The notes under the pieces are model-generated. The model had not been told where the DNA came from, did not search any database, and saw nothing but the letters and a program-made list of their open reading frames with translations. Shown in pieces: positions 47,392 to 59,600 of a stretch of DNA of 64,000 nt (within the stretch, counting starts at the first letter, position 1; the number at the start of each line of letters is the position of its first letter). The translations under genes and the position numbers were made by a program. This DNA is from Alviniconcha marisindica (lineage: Eukaryota > Mollusca > Gastropoda > Provannidae), in the NCBI GenBank assembly GCA_018857735.1, contig JABMCL010003682.1, positions 185,001 through 249,000 on the forward strand, read 5' to 3'.

Positions 47392-50300
47392 GACGTTCCC
47401 TCCCCCCTAAAGTGAATGCTTGTCCACCCTACCGCTGCTGGCAGTTTTCAAATAATGTTCCTGGTTGAAAATCTGCAACAAACAAAATTGCCACCTTAGA
47501 TTTTTACGATCTGAGATCTTCCACACAGACACATGGATCATTGCATGTCACTACTTCATAAAGTGATAAACAACTGACCTAATTATGTATGTAGCGTCAT
47601 TTGTCTCTACTTTAAACAACGGTCTTAATTACGATGTCATAAAGCTTTCAAACACAACAGTGTAACAGTACGTTCAGCAAAATCTCCACAAGCTGTTGCA
47701 TACAATGGTACAGTGAAGTGCACAAAGACATGTCAGAGCTTACCATCACTTGAAATGAAAACTTACAACTATGAAAAGACAGTCCAGTTTTAATATTGGA
47801 GCAGATAAACATATAAACAATGCAGGCTGTACTGTGTACAGTATACAAATTATGATACCTGAATCTTTCACAAAGTAGGAAAACTCTCAAACTGTATTGT
47901 AATCAACTCACAAGTAATTTTACCTGAAGCTGAATATGATAAAAACACATCATTGTCAAAGAAGTTTACACAGTCAGTAAGTCAAAGAGTTAACATAAAA
48001 GTAAAATTACCATGCGCGCACACACACACACACACACATAAAGTTTGTGTTTTTTGTTTGTTTTTTGACTGGGCTAGAGTCAGAGACTGAGAGAACACCA
48101 TTCTCTAGAAACCAGAAAAATGCCACTTATAACAATTAACATTAACAAGAATTAAAAATAAACTAAAATTAAAAACCAGTTTTGTTTTGGTCAAACTGTA
48201 AATTACACTAGTTTAAGCAGTCTCCCTCTTGCTCAGTCTCAGGGTGTTAAGCTGGTTGTGAGAACATAACTTTGACAACTCAGTCAGGCCAGTGTGGGTG
48301 ACACTGAATGAGGTCAGTAGTAGTTCACTGCCTCCATCAGTTTTCAGCAGCATTACTAGTCTCCTGCCATTCATATCTGTGTGGGATCTACACATTTTGC
48401 CACGCAGCATAATGTTGCAAGACAATGGCCAATGCAGAAAAATCTGACTCAATTTTTTTCTTGTAGTCATGAGGATACTAATAGTTGTGTACCAGTTCCT
48501 TGCACTGTTACAGTTACACTTACTCTAAGCTGGGTGACAATAGGCCACCTATCATCCTATGCAAGAAGGTAAACCAGCCAGGAATCTGTGAGTACCAGTG
48601 AAAGGCCAAGATCTAACCAGGTATCAGTAAAAAATGTTGATTGCCATGGAGGGCCCCAATGATCCCCTGTCAAAAAATCTAAGGGTCAAACAGCCTAAAC
48701 TAGGGGTCACAACACTGAAGTAGCCTTTATCAATATTTAGTAGCAACCATTTAAAAAAAAAAAACACAAAAAAAAGCCAACACATCACACTGTAAATGCT
48801 CCATCATTACTTAATTTACGATCTTCACATTTACATTTACATGATACATTTAATAAAAACTTTGTTCCCCAATCCTTTCAATTTGAGTCATTTTAGAAGT
48901 GTTCATACTTTCAAATGTACAACAGAAGAAGAAAATCTGGCAAAGGTGGAAGATCATGCCCCTCCCCCCAACCTTCCACCCTCACTTTTGACTGTAGATT
49001 CGGCCGACTCTCGGTCACTGAGAAATGGACACCCCTGGATCTTAGATTCTCACAGTTACAGGTGATTTTTGCTTTCATCAGGTAGCCAAATGATCAATTA
49101 TAATTATCGTTTTTGCAACTTTATTTCGGAACAGCCATGGAACAGCCTCAGTTTTATTTGAGGTTGTTCTGATGGAATACTGCACATCAGTGAAGGAAGC
49201 AAGTACACTGAAAAGTAATTGTCGCAAATCATTTGGCTGCCAGGGCAAAGAATAGATCACTCTGGAATTGCAAGATCCATTTTGAGACTGAACAGTAGTA
49301 AAAATGTGGGAGGCTGTGTTCGCCTTTGCCAAAATTCAGTCGCATTTATACTATCTACTGGAGTCGCACCAGTCAAATGTACGCTAGCAACTACGGTTGC
49401 GCTAGGATCTTTTTCAGCTGCTTTAATACTTCTCTCTCCCTTAACAATATTTTCATCTGACTTTGATGCCAAGCGCTTCTTCGCACATGTAAACCAGGTA
49501 AAAGCGAAGTGCTAAAGTGAAAACAAAGATACAGAAAGTAAGTGAATTTCCAACCAATCAGCTTTAAAATACAACTGCCAGAAATGATATTTAAACCAAT
49601 CAGCATCGTGGACAGGAATGTGGTTAGGCAAGCAGAGTTTTGCGTTCCCAACCTTGCCGATCTGGTTTTGCTGATGCGCTAAATGACCGCTATCTTGATT
49701 ACTTTGAAAATATGTGCGTCAAGATGACACATGGCTCTCTAATCAGTGCATCAAAATTCAAATCTGTGCATAATACTAAGACTCATAGTTCTGTGTTATC
49801 AGGAGCACTGAAAAACTGCACTTGTGTTGCTTACTCATTTCTGGTAATTGGTATACTGTTCACAGATAAAAGTCAAGACAGATTACTTGATAGTTCCATG
49901 GGTTACAAGACATGAAGAAGAAGGTCAATTTCATTGGCCACCCGGTGAAAAACAACAAACCATCACTTACTGTGACACTATCTTCCACTCTTTTTTCACT
50001 CCACTTTGCTGCCACATTTTGTTCAAATCACACATAGGGCAGTGCTCAGTCAAACTGGTCACAGAATCTTTTGATACTCGAAAAACTGGCCATGGAACTA
50101 TCAAGTGGTCACTGTTAGTGTTAGAAAACCACTTTGGATCTCGATCTCATGTGATTTGGTTTTGGAGCAGCACCCAGTTTCTGGAATTCTGGGCTATGGC
50201 AACTGCCTTGCACTCTTTTCAGACTTTCTGTTGACCTCTCTACCACATGCACTAGAACGCTAACGAGATTACAGTGTAACGACTTAAATACCTGACCATG

Positions 50301-50672
50301 TTAAACAAATGTCTACCCATGTGAGTGATCCCGATACTGTCGACCCCTCGCCCCCCCCCCCCCCCCCCCAATCTTTTGGCGAGTCTGACACGGATACTTC
50401 GTTCACTTGAAATCGGAGTAATTCGTGTCTACAATACATGCGGATGATTCATGGTACCTCTTTTTGACTGTATGTGCGTGAGTGCATAATGATGTCTAAA
50501 TGGCGTCTCTAGCGGCGTGATTTCAAGCGCACTGCATGCACTTGCCAAATGAACACATTCCGTGTCAGAGAGCTTTCGAGATCTGTACGCGCCAAATCCA
50601 AATAGGCGCAGCGAAATCACAAGCAACTCTGCCAGTTATGCGTTACTAAATGCGATAGCAGTAACACTTACC
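47392..50672 (-). other. ASH1L: ASH1L 5'UTR exons and 3.2-kb 5' intron
   Basis: The first coding exon extends upstream as UTR to an acceptor at 47473 (TTGTTTGTTGCAG on the minus strand). A consistent 5' non-coding exon ends at 50672 with donor CAG-GTAAGTG. The intron between contains (CA)n at about 48017-48038 and poly-C at about 50350-50369. Around 49110-49960 is a mid-complexity stretch with short frames on both strands that I could not identify. Confidence 0.55.
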
Positions 50673-50785
50673 TGCTGTCCTTTGATGTCAATTCCGGGAT
50701 AAGATCAATGCGATCAACAGAGTAACGTAATCGACACACAAACACATTAGACTACGCCATCGTAGTGTTCTATATTCCGAGGAAA
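50673..50785. promoter_or_regulatory. bidirectional promoter between ASH1L and DAP3
   Basis: The last bases of the ASH1L 5' non-coding exon (ending 50672, minus) and the DAP3 start codon (50786, plus) are only about 113 bases apart. Both transcripts must start in or next to this interval. The DAP3 start lies in GGAAAATGGCGTC, close to the YY1/TISU element (SAASATGGCGGC) that marks short-leader, often mitochondrial, genes. No TATA box was seen. Confidence 0.6.
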
Positions 50786-52576
50786 ATGGCGTCGAGAAGG
50801 TTGAGACTCGTAAGGAGACCATGTTCAGAAGCCAAGAGTAGGAAAACTAATTACACTTGATCATTTAACAAGGCTGGCATTGCTAAAATACGAATTATTT
50901 TACTGAACAATTCTGATGAAAAATGTACAAATATCTTTGTAACCATCTTCACTCTAATGATGGATTTGAGTTACATAATCCTCTCGAGTACATGGCAGAA
51001 TGTTTTGGTACGATTCATATGTTAATCGCGCACCTGCCAGTACATATTTTTTTTAAGATTTCATATTGCTGCTCGTTTGGTTCTTAATTTAGCCTTGAAT
51101 CGGTTAAATTCAACTCTAGAAATGAAAAATATTATTATATTATTTTACCCGTCAACCGCCAGGACAAGATGGACGCCTCCATGAGGGCAAAGCATTTGGG
51201 AAGAGTGATTTTTCGTTTTGGTGCACTATTATCGAGTAATAACTTTGGTACTTATTGCTTTCACCAATGTTAAAGTTGTTAGCACGTGGCATTTTAGCAA
51301 TTTATGGTCTGTCCGTTGCCATCGCCACTTAAACTAGAAATACGCCCATGTTACGACGCTTGACCTTTCGTCTTGCATCAAGTCTGCAGAAATTATCTCC
51401 CTTTGCTTTTTCTTTTACTCTAGATCTAATGACCAGCGCTAAACGATTTGGTTCATATTATTAATGTCATGAATACTGAGTGCATGTTAGGTCATAATTG
51501 TGTTTATACAGGATTTTTAACTTACGTCTGTGATCTTTTTTCACGCCTATATTATATAAATAAATTAATTTAATTTAATTAATTTTATTATTGACACCAG
51601 GGATCTCCAGTGCAAAGCAATAGTGTTCATAATTACTCAGTAGTGGACAAAAATGCTTTTCAGTTCTTCGTGCTCTGAATTAACACCAGTGCCTGTCTTA
51701 CTTACTCACAGTGGGGTACTGCAGATGCAAAACTTAACGTCCCATTTGTTGAGAACATAGTGGCGTCAGTGCTGACAAATGTTCTCCCTTTAAACTTCAT
51801 TAAACTAATAAACATAAAGCCTGGAATAGGTCAAAATACTCACACATGTGCCAGAAATTTTTACCTGCCTGGTCCATTCATCTTCATTTTTCCAAATACT
51901 CTCCCCACTTTTTTAACTGTGTTAGTTTTTACTAATAAAGCAGTTTTCCATGTTGGCCAGTGGAATAAAATAGCTCATCCTGCTCATAATATAGTCACCC
52001 ACAAGTGATTTAAGCAGGTTTCTGTGGTGAGTGCTTACACTGTACAGAATTATATAACTATAAGTTACTAAAATCGGTACTCAAACATGTGTTCTTGACT
52101 AACTGAGCATTTATACTATTATATTTATAGATAGATGGTTGGTTTGTGTTATTCTAACAATAACATTGTAATACCAAAAAGGAAGATAAGCATTATGTTG
52201 ATATATCAGGGTTGCAGTTTTAAGTTTTTGTTGTGTTCCCATTTACTACAGTTTGAGAGTTTTCATCATAATCATCAGAGAAAGGCTGACATTGGACAAA
52301 ACATATTTTGATAAAGCTAGCCACTTTGAAGTCATTGCTTAGTGTTTGGACTATTCAAGCCATGTCAATTTTGTAGGTAACCCTGGAGAGATAACACGAT
52401 GCCTCAGTGTTGGTATGAAGAAACTGTCGCATCATCCCAAGTGTTGCCACGCACATGTACAGTTGGTACCATGCCGGCGACTGTCCAGCCTTGCGGAACA
52501 GTTTCAGGCAGCCAGTGAGGCACAACGCCAGCCTACCAATGTGCAGACAATGTTCCGAACACAGGAAGATGACCCA
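50786..52576 (+). CDS. DAP3: DAP3 exons 1-2: mitochondrial targeting region
   Basis: Exon 1 gives 17 codons plus one base (donor AAGA-GTAGGA, weak) and exon 2 starts after TTTTGTAG in the matching phase. The joined N-terminus is rich in Arg and Ser and poor in acidic residues, as in matrix-targeting presequences. Exon 2 ends FRTQEDDP, matching the NENDP motif of human DAP3. A stronger-looking GTAAGG donor eight codons into exon 1 would break the phase. Confidence 0.7.
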
Positions 52577-53608
52577 GTACGTAATGTGTTTGTATAATTA
52601 ATTGTAAGGTTGTGTGAAGTTAGTTGAGGTTGTGTGAAGTTAGTTGTTCTTGAGTTGCTCTTTTGGTTAAGTTGTGTGCTTGCAGACATACTACTTTTAA
52701 TTTAAAGTATTAATACTATTATCATTATTGATTGATTTTAGTTCTACATAGCGCTTACTGTGTTTCACATGTTTTACTAGTGCATGTTGGCTTATTTTAA
52801 TGTTTTCATAATCCTCTGAATTCAGGTCCACAGACACATTTAGTTTACAGACTGTGTGCCATGTTGCTGATATGTGATATATATATATATGCTGTGATGT
52901 TTGCAGATACTACAGCCGTCTTTGTTATGTGGCTAATGTATTGTGACCCTTGCAGACACTGTCATTTGATTGATTGTTGTGGTGTTTACAGACACATCAT
53001 TCACAAGCTCAGGAAGGTTTATTCTACACAATTCCAGAAGCTGAAGTCAAGCAGCTGTTGCAGAAAGGATTGTCGGTACAGTTTGCTCGGCAGGTCGGTG
53101 TCATTGTTGGTTAAAGGTCTGAGCCAACTTTTCAGTATTTTCTGGCAAGTGCCGCCCAAATTGCCCATCTGGCTGCACTGGGGTCATGGGAGTAGCCCTT
53201 TTCCATCCGCACAGTCTGGTCTCAACTCTGCCCAGGACTGTGAAGCACAGCCCAGGACTGTGAAGCACAGTCACACTCATGACTCACACGCGCAACCATT
53301 CAATTCAGTTTAGTACTGTGACTAGTACAGTAGTAGTAGTACTAGTAGCCAGATTACCAAATATTTATAACTGTGTAGAAGGTAATAATCTTTCACACAT
53401 GTGAATATGAGTCTATTGCTATTATAGTCATAATAGTGTATAATGATAAGTGTTACTGTTAGGCTAACCGTTGTTTCTGTCCCTCCCCAAAGAAAAGAAA
53501 AAAGAAGAACAAGACTGACGTCTCTGTTGAGATGGTTCAAGGGAGACAATAAGACTTGCCCTTCTAATTTGAACGCTATTCCTATTACATCATTTTATGA
53601 TATTATAT

Positions 53609-53683
<75 letters not shown>

Positions 53684-56600
53684 TGTTTTTAATATAATCC
53701 AAATTTATCCAGAATTCCAGGCAATTGTTTGAATACTAAGTAGTAAGTGGTATTGCTCTTTGTTTAGTATTTAATTCCTTCAGGTGAAGCTTAATGTCCT
53801 CGGATGTCGGTTGACATATTAGGGACAAGCTGAGACCAATGTGTGAGCGTGGTTTAATATTGCTTTACATCCACGGAAACCATGAGGCTCGTAAGGACAG
53901 ACAGCCCAGGATGGCCACCTCGACTCTCACACAGCTCCTGAACTATGATTTAGTATTTCATAAAAGATGAGATGCTATAACTGTGATGTAGTTGTGTCAA
54001 AAACTGGTGTGCAAATTTTATAGTAGAGCTGTGTCATATACACTATTATGACTATAATTAATAATACTCTGATGTGACAGTGTTCATCATACACATCAGT
54101 TGTACCTTTCAGGCCCAGACGTTCAACGAGACGTGCATCATGGTGCGCAAGCCAGCCCTGGAGGTGATTGACTGCCTCAAACACCTGGACCTGGACCACA
54201 CAGCCCCGCGCTTCCTGCTCTGTATCCTTGCCATGGATACAGTTGATAAACATGTATTGTCCCAGAGGCCCCTTTCTCTCATGGAAAAGTCATGGTTACT
54301 CCTCCCCCCACCGCCACCACCCAAAAAGAAGAAAAAAAAAGAAGAAATCAAAAAGATCCAGCTGTGAAAGAGCTGTCAGTGTTCATCACACTTTATGGCT
54401 GATGGGATCAGACTTGGCATGTAGGCTGGGGCGCTCTCTCCCAGAGGGTCATAGTACAACTTCAGAGGGTCCTGACTGTGCAAATACTTTAATTATGTTG
54501 ACTGATTGATCAGGTTTGCTTTGAACAGCTCAGTTTAGCTTGGTGCAAAAATCTGAAACAAAATGACTGCTAGCGTTCTAAAACAAGATCCAAAGACAAA
54601 AAGGTTCAAAGGAATGCTTATTTATTATGACACTGTTTTTATTATTTTGTGGCTTGATGAAGGGGATTTCCCCCAAAATTTGCATGTTGTGTGCCCGTGT
54701 CATAATAAAATTTAATAAGCACTCTTTTGAACCTTTTTGTGTTTGGATCTTAGCTTAGTGCAGTTCAGGAAAGCCCATATGCATTCCCCCCCAGCTGTTG
54801 CTTTCGAATCGATTGCAAGGTTTGATTGACAATAGCCTTTTAAGGTAGATTGTCAAAGAGTGCCTCTTTCTCTGTCTCTTTCCTCTTGATGTTCCATGGT
54901 GTGATCTTCTTCTCTTTGTGCCTGTGCTTTTCTCATTCTCAAGCTCCTCAGTACCTGATCTTGCTTTTCTGTCCAGTTTATCTGTTTGGTCACATCCTGT
55001 GGCTGGGAATGTCCAGGACAGCAGATCGTGGATCGGTTAATAAGTGCTGGACTGTCATGTGACATCCCTGATGCAGTTGTCGCAGCCAGTGTCAGTTGTT
55101 CAAGCCCCACCTTGATGCCCACTGTAGGAACCTGCCAACTACTTTTGAGGGATTTTCACTGTAGATGCCTTTCTCAAGCTTGCAGCAGTGAAATGTTTTG
55201 AGCATGGAAAACAGGTCTTATGACCTCTGCCATCGAAGAGTTGAAGTTATCTGCACTGTATAATAATCATTTTTAAAAGTCACCATTGCTTTTAGTTTGA
55301 CCCCTTTGTTCTTAACTGTTCACATGCACGTGGAAGTCTTTTTGCAGCCTTGACTTCTGTCTCAGATGGTAACAATGGGAGTGGAAAGACCACCACCCTG
55401 GCACACATCATTCACTACTGTGCTCGCAACAACTGGCTTATCCTTCATGCTCCATGGCGTAAGTCGCAGTTTGCATGCTTAGCTTCAGATGTGCAGGTGC
55501 TTGAAACCATCATAGCCAGGAATTGCTTTGGGTTATGTAGTCTACAGAAGCAGCATTTGAGGGCAGAACTTCTGAGCACCTTTTGACTCACACCGCTTGT
55601 GAACTAGGATGGTCACCTGTAGGATGATTATGGCTTAATTAGGCCAAAGGGGACATAATTCTGGATTTCCCTGGCTGGTCAAAATTGATGATTCTGGCAG
55701 TACAATTTACTGTGTGAGTTTTCTTACTGCCGCAAGCCTTTCATTTTCTGATGTAAGGTGACTCAAAAGACAGTTATGGTGTCATGATTTGAGCAGCCTT
55801 TCCCAAACACACACATGTATGTACATGCAGAGACAGACATAGGTGCATACATGCACACACACACATAAGGGAATGGAACCATTCAAACTTCTGCGCAAAC
55901 CAGCCAGTTAGTCAGTTTTACCTTGAGTAAATATCTGAACAGTACTTCATGCCTGTACACCATTGTTGTTGTTTTCATTATTAATACAGTGGAATAATTT
56001 CTAGTGCATAACACTTCAGACAGAACAAGGTTTGGAAACTTTTTCTTCCAAAGCTTACTTTTTCATTCCACAGCATCGGACTGGAATTGTCGATATGATG
56101 AAACATCTCCATCGCCTCACAAGTCTGGTCGCATAGATCTTCCTGTGGAAGCTGCCGAGTGGCTTGTCAACTTCCGCTCCCAGAATTCACAGTTCGTCAA
56201 GGACATCAAGGTAATAGTATGGTGGTGGAGTTGGGGGGGGGGGGGGGGGGGAGGCTTACCTTTTGCCATGGCACTTCTTGGAAGCGCTCTGTAAACCCTC
56301 CTTGCATGTTGACCTTTATTATGGATAGTTGTGAGAAAAAAATGTAGATTTTTAGGGTCTCTTTTTCTGTTGTTTTTGTTTAGACTCCAGAGCTATGTAA
56401 CTCAGTGGTAAGTCAGTTTGTGTTTAACTGTGGGTACTTGCAATTCAACAGGCAAGTTATTTGTGTTTAGGTCACGGACCTGTGCAGTCGGTCAGATGGG
56501 GCATTCATATTACAGAAAATCCCAAAAGTGTATGACCTCTTGAAGCCCGTAGGACCACCTATGATCCACCTAAACTGATATGTAATATTTTCTTCTTTAC

Positions 56601-59600
56601 AGTCCCCCCCCCCCCCCCCCCCCCAGTTCTGCTAGAATAACAAGTCTGGAAACATATCCAGAACAGTGTTTTTGACTAGTGCTGCTTTCCATGTTTCTTC
56701 ATTGTGTGTGAGAAGTTCACCAAAGTGGAAAAGTGCAAGGGAAATTACTGCAAGTTATTACCCCTGAAGAACAATGGATATGCTCAGGCTTCTGTGCTTC
56801 TGAAGGAAAACTGGCTGTTTTCTGTAGTAACACGGGCTCTGTGTTCGTGCTTTATTTTCAGCTCAGTTCCTGGTTTTCTGTAATGCACAGGCTCTGTGTT
56901 CTTGTTCTGTTTTCAGCTCAGTCAGCGGTATGTCTGTAACACACAGGCTCTGTGTTCTTGTTCTGTTTTCAGCTCAGTCAGCGGTATGTCTGTAACACAC
57001 AGGCTCTGTGTTCTTGTTCTGTTTTCAGCTCAGTCAGCGGTATGTCTGTAACACACAGGCTCTGTGTTCTTGTTCTGTTTTCAGCTCAGTCAGCGGTATG
57101 TCTGGACAAAGCGAGAGGCTGCTGAGGCCGGAAGCCCTCTCAGTGAACTCATAGACTTTGTAAGTCACTGTTAGTGTTACCATAGTTATTGTAAATGTTA
57201 GTGTTACTGTAATTATTGTAAATGTTAGTGTTACCGTAATTATTGTAAATGTTAGTGTTACCGTAATTATTGTAAATGTTAGTGTTACCGTAATTATTGT
57301 AAATGTTAGTGTTACTGTAATTATTGTAAATGTTATCTCACTCGATCTGATTTCCTTCACTAGGCTGCTCCTTTGGGCGTACGTATTAACTGATATTGTC
57401 GCATCATCAACGTGGTAAACGTTACCAGTTGGAATACACTTGAGATCTATAGCGAGGAAACCCAAAACAGCAATACTGGAACTGTCTGTCTGTCTCATCT
57501 GTTGGTTTGCTGGTGCATTTCTTCCTTTCGCCATTTCTCCTGCTTTCTGTCTGTGTTGCTGTAGTTGTCCCATGGTTTTCTCATTGTTGTTTGTTCATTT
57601 GCTCCGTCTTCTCCTGCTTCTTCTTTTGCACATTGTACTGTTCTTTTTCTTTTCCGCATTGACCACTTGTTTCACCGCTGCGCGTTTGGTGTGCAGGGCC
57701 TCAGCAGGATGAAGTTTTCCTCGGATTGCGTGGGGGCCATCCTGAAGGAAGTGCGCAGCCAGGCAGCCATGAACAAGTAGGCGTCACCGCATGAAGGCAC
57801 ACTTGTGTCCAAAGCAAACTTTTCATGAACAAGTAGGCGTCAGTGCATGAAGGCACATTTGTGTCCAAAACCAACGTTTCATGAACAAGTAGGCGTTACT
57901 GCAGTAAGGCACACTTGTGTCCAAAACCGACGTTTCATGAACAAGTAGGCGTTACTGCAGTAAAGCACACTTGTGTCCAAAACAAACGTTTCATGAACAA
58001 GTAGGCGTCAGTGCATGAAGGCTTGTGTCCCAAACCAATGTTTCACAAACAAGTAGGTGTCACTGCATGAAGGCACACTTGCGTCCAAAACAAATGTTTC
58101 ATGAAAAAGTAGGCGTCACTGCATGAAGGTACACTTGTGTCCAAAACAAACGGTTCATGAACAAGTAGGCGTCACTGAACGAAGGCACACTTGTGTCCAA
58201 AACAAACGTTTCATGAACAAGTAGGCGTCACTGCATGAAGGCACACTTGCGTCCAAAACAAACGTTTCATGAACAAGGAGGCGTCAGTGCATGAAGGCAC
58301 ACTTGTGTCCCAAACCAATGTTTCATGAACAAGTAGGCGTCAGTGCATGAAGGCACATTTGTGTCCCAAACCAACGTTTCATGAACAAGTAGGCTTTACT
58401 GCAGGAAGGCACACTTGTGTCCCAAACCAACGTTTCATGAACAAGTAGGCGTTACTGCAGGAAGGCACACTTGTGTCCCAAACCAACGTTTCATGAACAA
58501 GTAGGCGTTATTGCAGGAAGGCACACTTGTGTCCCAAACCAACGTTTCATGAACAAGTAGGTGTTATTGCAGGAAGGCACACTTGTGTCCAAAACCAACG
58601 TTTCATGAACAAGTAGGCATTGCTGCAGAAAAGCGCACTTGTGTCCAAAACAAACATTTCATGGTTTCTGGCTCCTCTGGCTGGCTTCACTCAGATTTCC
58701 GGACACAGAGGGTGCTGGGCTGTCTGTCACACGATGTTCAGTGAAGCATAACAGCCCTATTAATATTCTGTGTGAAAAGACTAGTGACTGGCCAGCTCTG
58801 GGCTGCCTGTCACACAAGTGTTCATTGAAGCATAACGGCCCAAATAATATTCTGTGTGAAAAGGCCAGTGACTGGCCAGCTCTGGGCTGCCTGTCACACA
58901 AGTGTTCATTGAAGCATAACGGCCCAAATAATATTCTGTGTGAAAAGGCCAGTGACTGGCCACAGTGTTTTTCCTGCAAGCTGAAAATAGTAACGAAGCA
59001 AAAGACTGGCGGATTCTGAAGAGAACTGCCAGTTGACACAATGGCGCACATTCTTTGATCAAAATAGCTTCTGCAATCAAATGCGGCAAATCACAATAAT
59101 TTGAGTCCTGAATTAGATTCAAATCATTATGCATTCCACCAGCGAACACACAGCGGTTCGATGGAAAGCTTGGGACAATGAGAGGAAAGAGGCTGAGCAT
59201 GGAACCTTCTGTTTGCCTTTCCACAGCCGTCCTGCTGTTTTGTTTTAACTCGTCTTTTACCTTCTTCTGTTCTCTGGTACATTTGGTGTTGTTTGTCTTG
59301 TAGCAGATAGTATGCAAGGGTCAGAAACTGTCTTGAACAAAGCATACTTAACAGTGAAGTGAACAGGCGAGGAGCGAGTGAGCTCCTGGATTTTGACGTC
59401 CCATTGAATACACAAGGTCACCTCAGGAGCTGCCTCAGTCTCTTGTCTCCGACAGACCTCTTTCTCATGGGTGGTACACCCATGAGAAAGAGGTCTGTCG
59501 GAGACAAGAGACTGAGGCTGACAGATATAGCAAGGATGATCATGTCGTCATCCTGGTGCAAGACAAAGTCTTTGTGGTTGAGCAAGTTGATGTCAGCCAT

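Noticed and set aside
49110..49960. Possible gene or retrocopy with short frames on both strands
   Set aside because: No recognisable domain, no consistent frame or splice pattern; left as unassigned intron sequence.
53443..53697. 84-codon frame ending in Ile-Tyr repeats
   Set aside because: Runs into the (TA)n tract; intronic.
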